DNA from: Croceibacterium_A sp044506885
GTDB lineage: Bacteria; Pseudomonadota; Alphaproteobacteria; Sphingomonadales; Sphingomonadaceae
Reading direction: 5' to 3'
Length of the DNA: 7,707 bases
NCBI GenBank assembly: GCA_044506885.1
Contig: JBIQKC010000066.1
Span: forward strand, 1-7,707
A program made the position numbers and the translations under genes. A model generated the notes under the pieces. That model ran no database searches. It saw only the letters and a program-made list of their open reading frames with translations, and was not told the DNA's origin. Shown piece by piece: positions 1 through 4,996 of this stretch (the stretch's first letter is position 1; every line of letters starts with the position of its first letter).

Positions 1-452
1 TCTTCAAGGCCGTCCCGCCGATCCGCGACAAGATGCACATGCTCAACGAGGTCGGGCTCGGCTACGTCAAGGTGGGGCAGCAGGCGACCACGCTGAGCGG
101 CGGCGAGGCGCAGCGGGTGAAGCTGGCCAAGGAACTGAGCCGCCGCAGCACCGGGCAGACGCTGTATATTTTGGACGAGCCGACGACGGGGCTGCACTTC
201 GAGGACGTGCGGAAGCTGCTCGAGGTGCTGCACCGGCTGGTCGACCAGGGGAACTCGGTCGTGGTGATCGAACACAACCTCGACGTGATCAAGACCGCGG
301 ACTGGGTGCTCGACCTCGGGCCCGAGGGAGGGGTGCGGGGAGGGGAGATCGTGGCGCAGGGGACGCCGGAGCAGGTGGCAGCGGAGCCGAGGAGCTATAC
401 GGGGCGGTATCTGGCGCCGATGTTGGGGAAGGTTAGCGTGGCGGCCGAGTAG
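1..452 (+). CDS. uvrA: UvrA, excinuclease ABC subunit A (C-terminal part, 5' end outside window)
   Basis: UvrA is the damage-sensing ATPase of nucleotide excision repair. As a dimer it loads UvrB onto lesions in the cytoplasm. Only the last 149 or so codons are present; the reading frame is open from base 3, so the gene is cut by the window edge. The second ATPase domain is plainly visible: the ABC signature LSGGEAQRVKLAKEL, then a Walker B strand LYILDEPTTGLHF, then the H-loop region VVVIEHNLDVIKTADWVLDL. It closes with the family-typical tail (EQVAAEPRSYTGRYLAPML). The zinc-binding and Walker A parts lie outside. Composition is GC-rich, in contrast to the next gene, which converges on it 90 bp downstream. 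Identification is secure. Confidence 0.97.
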   Translation, partial: FKAVPPIRDKMHMLNEVGLGYVKVGQQATTLSGGEAQRVKLAKELSRRSTGQTLYILDEPTTGLHFEDVRKLLEVLHRLVDQGNSVVVIEHNLDVIKTADWVLDLGPEGGVRGGEIVAQGTPEQVAAEPRSYTGRYLAPMLGKVSVAAE

Positions 453-470
453 GGAGGCCGAAAGGCTCCC
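452..470 (+). terminator. possible terminator hairpin after uvrA
   Basis: Starting on the last base of the uvrA stop codon, GGGA(G)GCC pairs with GGCTCCC around a GAAA loop: seven base pairs with one bulged G (456). No T-run follows, so this is a weak intrinsic terminator at best. It sits between two convergent genes, where a stop for uvrA transcription would be expected. Confidence 0.35.
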
Positions 471-542
471 AGAGGTTCAATAGTGCCGACGGAGCCGTTC
501 CCGCGTCCACGCTGCAGTGACGGACGACGGCCGAATGGCGTT

Positions 543-2228
543 CTACTCGGGAAATTCAAACTCCTGCAACTGTTGAACGAACAATCCATCCGACTCTTTT
601 ATTAGTGAATCGCATTGTATGTTTCTATCTCGAAGTTCTTTCAAAATCTTAGGCAACATGATCTTTCCTAAGCAGTACTCGAATTGAAGTGCGTCTCCGA
701 TGATGTCCTCGGCAGACTCTCTATCGCCGTAAGTCCTTAAAGTTTTATATTTTAACTCATCTCTCTTCCTAGTAAATTTTGAGGCAAGCCTGCCCTGATT
801 AGCGTTCACGACGTGGTCGACAATTGCTTCCGCATCAGCGACTGGTATGCCTGTCACTTCAGCGACGTGTGTTGGCTGACAAAAGTGATGCTCTACATCC
901 GTAAATTCTGAGATGTAGATTTCGGCTCGTTCTGGCAATGCAGCCTGATAACGTTCCATTGCCCACTCACGCTCCACCGGAGTCATACAGTCACCGTCAC
1001 GGTAAATTAGTGCTCGGTGATTTTCGCCTCTCTCAAGAAACATGGGGACAACGATCTTTGTAGCTTCTAAGTTGTCGACGCCATTGAACGAAACGAACCT
1101 TACTCTGGCTAGATCCCACCCATTGGACGCCAAGAGAGTTCGCAGTTTCTCATCTTTCTCGTCTTCAGCAAAGACTAGAACATTGGGCTCGTCGTTCTTA
1201 ACCTCTTCGAATTGATCGAGAGCGCCAAGATCAAGCAGCAAGCCTAAGTCGACATCCTCATCTTCGACGAGCTCCCCCTTCTTTAGCCAATGGATCGTCC
1301 CTAGAGGATTGTTTCTAATAGAGTCAAAGACATGCCTTGAGTGACTGGCTAGTAGTATCTGGGTCCCGGAATCTTGAGCTAATCGAAATAGCAATTGCAC
1401 GAGTAGCTTTTGATTTCCGGGATGAAGGTGAGCATCAGGCTCGTCCAGCAAAAGCAGCTCGGGCTCATAAAGTATCACGTAGGCGGCCAATTGCAGTGCC
1501 TGCAAGCATCCGGTTCCGGATAATTCAAGCGGCGTGGTTGAGTCCGAAACCTTAACTTCAGCGGCAATATATTGATTCAGATCTTCATCAAATGACGTCT
1601 TTACAAAGAAGCCGGGGAATATCGCTCTCATCAACAAGATTAGTGCGCGCTTTTTCGCTGGCGCTTCTTCAAGTCGGTTGAGAACGTTCCGCAGAAAGAG
1701 GTTGGAGTCACCTTGAGCAATCCCGGTCTGAACGATGGAATTCGCACGGCGCTCCTCAGAGAGCGGTACGCCAGCAAGGCCCGGGACGTAGACAGAGAAA
1801 GGCTTTGTGAGATTTGCCGCCTTGTCGAAGAACGGAGAATTGGCTTGGTATCCAAGTGCGACGTTTGCGTTCTTCCCTCTGGTGAGTGAAAGAGTGAATA
1901 TTTGGTTCTGTTGATCGTCAGTATCGAAGTTGAAGATAAACCGGGGGCCCTCGCTCTGTGTCATGGGATAGGCGTAATGTATCCGCATCAATTCTTGTGT
2001 CGGAAGGTAGTTAAATTGGTCAATTCCGAGGGTTGTAGCAGGACGTCCGGCGCTCTTTCCATGCATTCGCGCAGATCGAAGGGTTGCTACGGCAAAGTGA
2101 ATGGCCTGTATGACCGATGATTTGCCTGCATTGTTTCCGCCGATCAGGAGATTTATGTCGTCAAGAGACATGGTGACGGATCGCAGATTTTTGAACCGTT
2201 CGATTCGTATGGTATTTATCTTCAGCAA
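543..2228 (-). CDS. OLD-like ATPase with C-terminal TOPRIM-like nuclease domain (candidate phage-defence protein)
   Basis: The 561-residue protein opens with an SMC/OLD-type strand (KINTIRIERFKNL) and Walker A GGNNAGKSS at about residues 30-38. Next come a signature-like ELSGTGCLQALQ (about 235-246), Walker B ELLLLDEPDAHLHP (about 257-270) and a switch histidine in LLASHSRH (about 293-298). The last 210 residues look TOPRIM-like: a strand with an acidic residue (LVFAEDEKDE, E355), then IYRDGD (D411-x-D413), then an acidic ISEFTDVEHHF (about 439-449). This order matches OLD nucleases and fused PARIS-like (AriA plus DUF4435) proteins, which act against phage; function here is inferred. The TTG at 2228 is preferred because homology begins there and GGGGGG lies 6 nt upstream. 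The frame stays open to another TTG at 2288 behind GGGAG. The gene is much AT-richer than its neighbours, implying transfer. Confidence 0.85.
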   Translation of the reverse strand: MLKINTIRIERFKNLRSVTMSLDDINLLIGGNNAGKSSVIQAIHFAVATLRSARMHGKSAGRPATTLGIDQFNYLPTQELMRIHYAYPMTQSEGPRFIFNFDTDDQQNQIFTLSLTRGKNANVALGYQANSPFFDKAANLTKPFSVYVPGLAGVPLSEERRANSIVQTGIAQGDSNLFLRNVLNRLEEAPAKKRALILLMRAIFPGFFVKTSFDEDLNQYIAAEVKVSDSTTPLELSGTGCLQALQLAAYVILYEPELLLLDEPDAHLHPGNQKLLVQLLFRLAQDSGTQILLASHSRHVFDSIRNNPLGTIHWLKKGELVEDEDVDLGLLLDLGALDQFEEVKNDEPNVLVFAEDEKDEKLRTLLASNGWDLARVRFVSFNGVDNLEATKIVVPMFLERGENHRALIYRDGDCMTPVEREWAMERYQAALPERAEIYISEFTDVEHHFCQPTHVAEVTGIPVADAEAIVDHVVNANQGRLASKFTRKRDELKYKTLRTYGDRESAEDIIGDALQFEYCLGKIMLPKILKELRDRNIQCDSLIKESDGLFVQQLQEFEFPE

Positions 2229-2302
2229 GGTCGGCCCCCCGGCGACAACGGCCGGAGCGTTTTTCTTATAGATTGAATGAGTTTGCAAGCGCTCCCGGGT
2301 TA

Positions 2303-2352
2303 CGGACAGGGTTATGGTGACAGTGCACTAAACCCCCGCGCCGGCCTGTCCG
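2303..2352. repeat. 8-bp inverted repeat enclosing motif copy 1
   Basis: CGGACAGG at 2303-2310 and its exact complement CCTGTCCG at 2345-2352 flank the first GTGACAGTGCACTAAA motif. The left arm also forms part of a degenerate extra copy of the motif (GTTACGGACAG at 2299-2309). It lies just upstream of the OLD-like gene. Confidence 0.45.
2311..2332 (+). repeat. direct-repeat motif, copy 1 (RAYT-associated type)
   Basis: This is a 22-bp sequence, GTTATG followed by GTGACAGTGCACTAAA, matching copy 2 at 2575-2596 at 21 of 22 positions. The two copies bracket the transposase fragment. From memory, motifs of this kind recur beside REP-associated tyrosine transposases in proteobacteria; that link was not searched here. 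Confidence 0.7.
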
Positions 2353-2418
2353 CAAACTCCCTCCAATCCGGATGCGCTTGCGCGCGACACGCCCGCCGTT
2401 CCGTGGCACGTCCGGCCG

Positions 2419-2578
2419 ATGGCTCGGCTGGCGCGGTTCGTGGTCCCGGTGTGCCTCACCACGTCACCCAGCGCGGCAACGGGCGGCAGCGGACGTTCTT
2501 CGGCGAGGCGGACTACGCCGCCTATCGCGAGCTACTGCGGGTCCATTGCGCGGCGCAGGGTGTGGCCGTGTGGAGTTA
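2419..2578 (+). pseudogene. REP-associated Y1 (IS200-like) transposase, N-terminal relic, frameshifted and truncated
   Basis: ATG at 2419 starts MARLARFVVP. After an apparent 1-base deletion near 2447-2450 the next frame continues as GVPHHVTQRGN, then RTFFGEADYAAYRELLR and GVAVWSY. This is the N-terminus of REP-associated tyrosine transposases (RAYT, TnpA_REP), single-strand endonucleases that mobilise REP hairpins. Only about 53 codons remain. The HUH metal-binding motif (usually within PNHVHL) and the catalytic tyrosine would have followed and are missing, so it cannot be active. The remaining sequence stops exactly where motif copy 2 begins, suggesting loss of the body by recombination at that repeat. 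It is transcribed away from the adjacent OLD-like gene. Confidence 0.82.
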
Positions 2579-2596
2579 CGGTGACAGTGCACTAAA
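2575..2596 (+). repeat. direct-repeat motif, copy 2
   Basis: GTTACG followed by GTGACAGTGCACTAAA, 264 bp downstream of copy 1 in the same orientation. The first bases overlap the last recognisable codons of the transposase relic. Confidence 0.7.
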
Positions 2597-2597
2597 T

Positions 2598-2632
2598 CCG
2601 CGGGAATTCCGGGAACAGCACCAATTCCCCGG
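2598..2632. repeat. hairpin beside motif copy 2; possible terminator of the HepT-like gene
   Basis: CCG(C)GGGAATT at 2598-2608 pairs with AATTCCCCGG at 2623-2632: ten base pairs with one bulged C, around a 14-nt loop. It starts directly after motif copy 2 and lies 7 bp beyond the stop of the minus-strand HepT-like gene. It may be a REP-type hairpin once used by the transposase, a transcription stop, or both. There is no T-run on either side. Confidence 0.5.
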
Positions 2633-2638
2633 CAGCTC

Positions 2639-2979
2639 TCACCCCAGCGTCCGCAAGCAATCCGCGCGCAGCTCCGGCAAACTCTCGCGTGCCGTGCGCC
2701 AGATCGTCGGCAGGTCGAGACTATCGTATTCGTGGCGCAGCCGATTGCCGAGCCCGCGCACCGCATCGACCGGCGTTCGCGGCGAGATTTCGGCATGCGC
2801 TCCGGTCCGATCCTGATCACCGCTTCGGTCAGCCGTTGCAGGCAGCGCTCCACCGCGTCGATGGTCTTGTCATCGCGCGCGAAGGCGTCGAAATCGCAGC
2901 CGGCCAGGTAGCTTTCGATCCGGTCGATGTTGTCGACGATGTCCTGAAGCCGCAGCGCCTCGCGCTCGTCAGAAGACAC
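2639..2979 (-). pseudogene. HepT-like (DUF86, HEPN fold) toxin gene, broken by a 1-base frameshift
   Basis: The HepT half of a MntA/HepT (type VII) toxin-antitoxin pair; HepT proteins are HEPN-fold toxins, usually RNases. From GTG at 2979 the frame reads MSSDEREALRLQDIVDNI and continues to IGPERM at residue 62. Adding one base near 2791-2796 restores AEISPRTPVDAVRGLGNR, then LRHEYDSLDL, ending ...DCLRTLG and TGA at 2639. The rebuilt product is 113 residues, a normal length for the family. Without the repair, the frame runs on through unrelated sequence to 2464. The RX4-6H site seems atypical: the usual arginine is a glycine (GNRLRHEY), while the HxY tyrosine is kept. The start overlaps the mntA-like stop by 11 nt, so the two are coupled. 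A sequencing error would also explain the shift. Confidence 0.82.
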
Positions 2980-3265
2980 GCAGCCGGTCCCGGTCGATCC
3001 GCGACTGCAGCCGCGCGTTGCGCGCCGGTTCGATCACCATGTCCACCGGCATGCCCAGCAGCCGCGAAACCTGTTCGGAAATCGCGGCGAAGCGGAACAG
3101 GTCGATGCCGGCATCCTCGTCGAGCATGACCGCCAGGTCGACGTCGGACCCGGGCCGCGCCTCGCCCCGCGCGGTCGAGCCGAACACCGACAGCCGCTTG
3201 AGGCCCAGGGCCCTTAGCCGGCGCTGGTTGTCCTTCAGCCTGTGGATGACGGCCTGCCGGTCCAT
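2969..3265 (-). CDS. MntA-like minimal nucleotidyltransferase (antitoxin of MntA/HepT pair)
   Basis: A 98-residue member of the MNT nucleotidyltransferase family. The catalytic signature GSTARGEARPGSDVDLAV fits GSX10DXD (G29, S30, D41, D43), with a third acidic residue at D75 in MPVDMV. In characterised pairs, MntA uses ATP to AMPylate the tyrosine of the HepT RX4HXY motif, which neutralises the toxin. That chemistry is known for the family and inferred here. The ATG at 3265 gives the typical N-terminus (MDRQAVIHRLKDNQRRLRAL); no strong Shine-Dalgarno is visible. The stop TGA lies inside the first codons of the downstream HepT-like gene, the usual arrangement. The antitoxin is intact while its partner toxin is frameshifted, so it may be a passenger. 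Confidence 0.9.
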   Translation of the reverse strand: MDRQAVIHRLKDNQRRLRALGLKRLSVFGSTARGEARPGSDVDLAVMLDEDAGIDLFRFAAISEQVSRLLGMPVDMVIEPARNARLQSRIDRDRLRVF

Positions 3266-3335
3266 GCCCGGAATCTGGCGAAACCCCGCGCCGCCGTCAA
3301 CGGGCGCGGGTCGAGCGGTTACGCTGACGCTGCAC

Positions 3336-3926
3336 TCATCTTCCCACAGCCCCCCGCGGCAGCTTCGCCGCCAGCCGCTCGACGATCATCCGCCCCTCGG
3401 CCTCGTCGAGCCCCGGCACCAGCCGGATCGTGCGCGCGCCGTAGTCGAGCTTGATCGTTCCGCGCTGCATCGGCGCGAAGGGCGGCTGGGCGTGGAGGAA
3501 GGGGCCGCGGAACATCGGCGAGACGACGGGCTCCGCACTGGCGAGGTTGCGGACATGCGCCGCGTCGTAGCGCCGGGTGCGCGACAGCAGCGGCATCCGC
3601 CAGCGATGGACGAGCGCGCTGCCGTGCACCGCCAGCCGGTGCTCGCCGCCGATCTGCCACAGCAGCCAGGCGGCGGCGAACACCCAGGCGATTGCCCATC
3701 CGATCAGCCAGACCCCCAGGAAGAGGCGCTCGAAGGCGCCCGCCGCGGACAGCGCCTCGCCGATCGCCGCGCGCCCGCCGAGCGTCCAGAAGAACAGCCA
3801 GACCGTCAGGAACGGGATCGTGACCCAGTTGCGGCGCGCGGGGATCACCACCCATTCCACCGCGTCGCGCAGCTCGACGCGATGGCGCGCCCCCGGCACC
3901 GGCTCGAATGACGTCCCCGCCCCCAT
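3336..3926 (-). CDS. two-helix membrane protein of unknown function (PH-domain-like layout)
   Basis: A 196-residue protein. The N-terminal segment is followed by two hydrophobic helices at about residues 34-49 (WVTIPFLTVWLFFWTL) and 68-91 (LFLGVWLIGWAIAWVF and onward), so it should sit in the inner membrane with both ends on the same side. The C-terminal half (about 95-196) has short alternating strands such as GEHRLAVHGSALVHRW and GTIKLDYGARTIRLVPGLD, then a final helix EAEGRMIVERLAAKL. This layout recalls bacterial PH-domain (bPH-type) membrane proteins, but I do not recognise the family with certainty. The ATG at 3926 starts MGAGTSFEPV; its first codons and the leader lie in a repeat that recurs at 6051-6107. 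No strong Shine-Dalgarno is seen. The mntA-like gene starts 70 bp downstream on the same strand. Confidence 0.75.
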   Translation of the reverse strand: MGAGTSFEPVPGARHRVELRDAVEWVVIPARRNWVTIPFLTVWLFFWTLGGRAAIGEALSAAGAFERLFLGVWLIGWAIAWVFAAAWLLWQIGGEHRLAVHGSALVHRWRMPLLSRTRRYDAAHVRNLASAEPVVSPMFRGPFLHAQPPFAPMQRGTIKLDYGARTIRLVPGLDEAEGRMIVERLAAKLPRGAVGR

Positions 3927-3966
3927 CGGCGCAGCTTATGCCGCGGGCGCGCGCAGGGCAACGGGA
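3908..3966. repeat. dispersed repeat, copy 1 (covers start of membrane-protein gene)
   Basis: About 57-59 bp sharing ATCGGCGCAGCTT and flanking GC-rich blocks with 6051-6109, with roughly seven mismatches and no gaps. In minus-strand reading it contains the leader and first six or so codons (M-x-AGTS) of the gene starting at 3926. Confidence 0.65.
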
Positions 3967-4038
3967 GGGTGGGGGGCGGCGGTCCCGTCGGCGGGAGCGC
4001 CGGCGCGCGCCGATCGACGCGCGCGGAGACGCGGAGGC

Positions 4039-4067
4039 AATATACTTGTTTGCCGAGCGCGGTGCAA
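4039..4067 (-). promoter_or_regulatory. possible sigma70-type promoter for the membrane-protein gene
   Basis: On the minus strand, TTGCAC (4062-4067) and TATATT (4039-4044) are separated by exactly 17 nt. They match the -35 and -10 consensus at 3/6 and 5/6 positions. It would give a leader of about 105 nt before ATG 3926. This short stretch is AT-richer than its surroundings. The -35 lies within the hairpin at the toxin gene's end. Confidence 0.35.
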
Positions 4068-4079
4068 AACTCACCGCGC
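4057..4079 (-). terminator. hairpin spanning the stop codon of the DUF5615 gene
   Basis: GCGCGGTG and CACCGCGC form a perfect 8-bp stem around a 7-nt loop, with the toxin TGA (4071-4073) partly in the loop. No T-run follows on the minus strand, so it may slow or end transcription only weakly, or protect the 3' end of the message. Confidence 0.4.
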
Positions 4080-4394
4080 CTCGAGGAACCGTTCGCCCTC
4101 TTCCAGCAGCGCCTCGATTTGCTCCCACCGCGCTCCCAGCCACTCCGTCAGCGCCCGGTTGGTCGAATTGCCGCACCGTAGCCATAGAAACACGAACCGG
4201 TCCGGCAGCCGCAGCGTCACGAAATCCTCGTCCTTGCTGACCAGCACCGAGTTGTCCGCCTCGGCGCGCGCGGCAATGGCTTCGTCGCTCGCCGCGAGCA
4301 GTTCGATTTCGAACACGTGAACCGCTTCGTGCCCTCGCTCGCGCAACCAGCCGCACAGCGCGGGCGGCAATTGCGGATCCACGAGGAACCGCAT
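4071..4394 (-). CDS. DUF5615 PIN-like protein, probable toxin
   Basis: A 107-residue protein with the hallmarks of the DUF5615 (COG4634) PIN-like family. The N-terminal strand FLVDPQLPPAL carries the first acidic residue (D6). Then come WLRERGHEAVHV, a central VLVSKDEDFVTL (K54, D55, D57) and the late LRCGNSTN block (about 72-78), all as expected. PIN-fold toxins are Mg2+-dependent RNases held in check by a partner antitoxin; RNase activity here is inferred from family. The ATG at 4394 overlaps the stop of the upstream DUF433 gene as TGATG, so translation is coupled. Length and motifs look complete, so the protein may be functional. Confidence 0.88.
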   Translation of the reverse strand: MRFLVDPQLPPALCGWLRERGHEAVHVFEIELLAASDEAIAARAEADNSVLVSKDEDFVTLRLPDRFVFLWLRCGNSTNRALTEWLGARWEQIEALLEEGERFLEAR

Positions 4395-4624
4395 CAGGCG
4401 GCGAGCACCACCGCGTGGTCAGCCTGCGCCGCCGCGTAGGCGAGCACCGCGCGGACGTCGTCCTCGGTCAGATAGGGAAAGTCCGCGACGATCTCCGCCG
4501 GAGTGGCGCCGCCCGCCAGCATTTCGAGCACGTCGCTCACCCGCACGCGCGTGCCCGCGACCACGGGCCGCCCGCCGCAGACTTGCGGATCGATCGAAAT
4601 GCGAGGGAAGCCTGCCAGCGTCAT
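4394..4624 (-). CDS. DUF433 protein, probable antitoxin of the DUF5615 toxin
   Basis: A 76-residue DUF433 protein. The N-terminus MTLAGFPRISIDPQVCGGRP is followed by VVAGTRVRVSDVLEMLAGG, then TPAEIVADFPYLTEDDVRAV, the usual order of a small winged-helix-like fold. DUF433 genes commonly precede DUF5615 genes and are taken to be DNA-binding antitoxins that also repress their own operon. I chose the ATG at 4624 because it gives the family N-terminus and has GGAG just upstream, though spacing is short. The frame also has an upstream TTG at 4642. The stop codon shares one base with the start of the downstream toxin gene. No clear operator palindrome was found upstream. Confidence 0.87.
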   Translation of the reverse strand: MTLAGFPRISIDPQVCGGRPVVAGTRVRVSDVLEMLAGGATPAEIVADFPYLTEDDVRAVLAYAAAQADHAVVLAA

Positions 4625-4676
4625 AGCTCCAAGATGGTGCAAGCGCCCCGCGCCGTCAACGCTCGCCGAGGCGCCC

Positions 4677-4699
4677 CCTTCGACAGGTTCAGGACGGGC
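4677..4699 (+). repeat. dispersed intergenic repeat (CCTTCGACAGGYTCAGGA type), degenerate copy
   Basis: CCTTCGACAGGTTCAGGAC matches, with one change in the core, the repeat at 7279-7302 read on the opposite strand. Repeats of this sequence are frequent between genes in sphingomonad genomes (general knowledge, not searched). It lies between the DUF433 gene and the truncated nucleotidyltransferase fragment. Confidence 0.65.
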
Positions 4700-4736
4700 T
4701 TTGCGCCTTTGCGTGAGATAAATTACGCCAAGCCCC

Positions 4737-4812
4737 GTGAGCGCCTACCGCCCCGAATTCGAAGCCGCGCTGCGGCTGTTCGCGCGCGCCAGCGAGGCGA
4801 TGCACCGGCGCG
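4737..4812 (+). pseudogene. 5' fragment of an AbiEii-like nucleotidyltransferase gene (truncated duplicate of 6531-7082)
   Basis: GTG at 4737 begins VSAYRPEFEAALRLFARASE then AMHRR, matching the start of the full gene at 6531 with only three base changes over 76 bp. The match ends abruptly at 4812. The frame then runs on through about 27 unrelated codons to TGA at 4895, so nothing of the catalytic core (GGAAAEL, TGDLD) is present. The leaders are less alike, sharing a TTTGCG...GAGATA...TTAC pattern. The stretch from 4813 to 4921 holds no recognisable gene; it contains a 7-bp inverted repeat, GCAAGGC (4844-4850) with GCCTTGC (4869-4875). Confidence 0.85.
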
Positions 4813-4996
4813 TGGCTCGCGCGACGGCGCAATCTTATTCGGTGCAAGGCGATCGCTTAGTCAGTATAGCCTTGCTCGCCGGGTCGATGATGTGAGTGTA
4901 ACTCCATTGGCGGGGGGCTAGTTCAAGGCTACGTGCGAAGAACTCATCGGTCGGGCTCGTACTCTTATCTGGACGTCAACCGGCACGTTTGCCGGC

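Noticed and set aside
2464..2638. C-terminal continuation of the HepT-like frame past the frameshift
   Set aside because: No family similarity; the real C-terminus is found in the next frame and ends at 2639.
2277..2816. Plus-strand open frame of 179 codons
   Set aside because: Only its middle is a transposase relic; the ends are repeat DNA and antisense to the HepT-like gene.
3319..4356. Minus-strand open frame of 345 codons overlapping the membrane protein and DUF5615 gene
   Set aside because: Low-complexity Arg/Ala sequence in another frame from two well-supported genes on the same strand.
4840..4890. tRNA-like look of GGCGATCGCTTAGTCAGTATAGC
   Set aside because: No T-loop consensus, no acceptor pairing and no anticodon arm; only a 7-bp inverted repeat is present.
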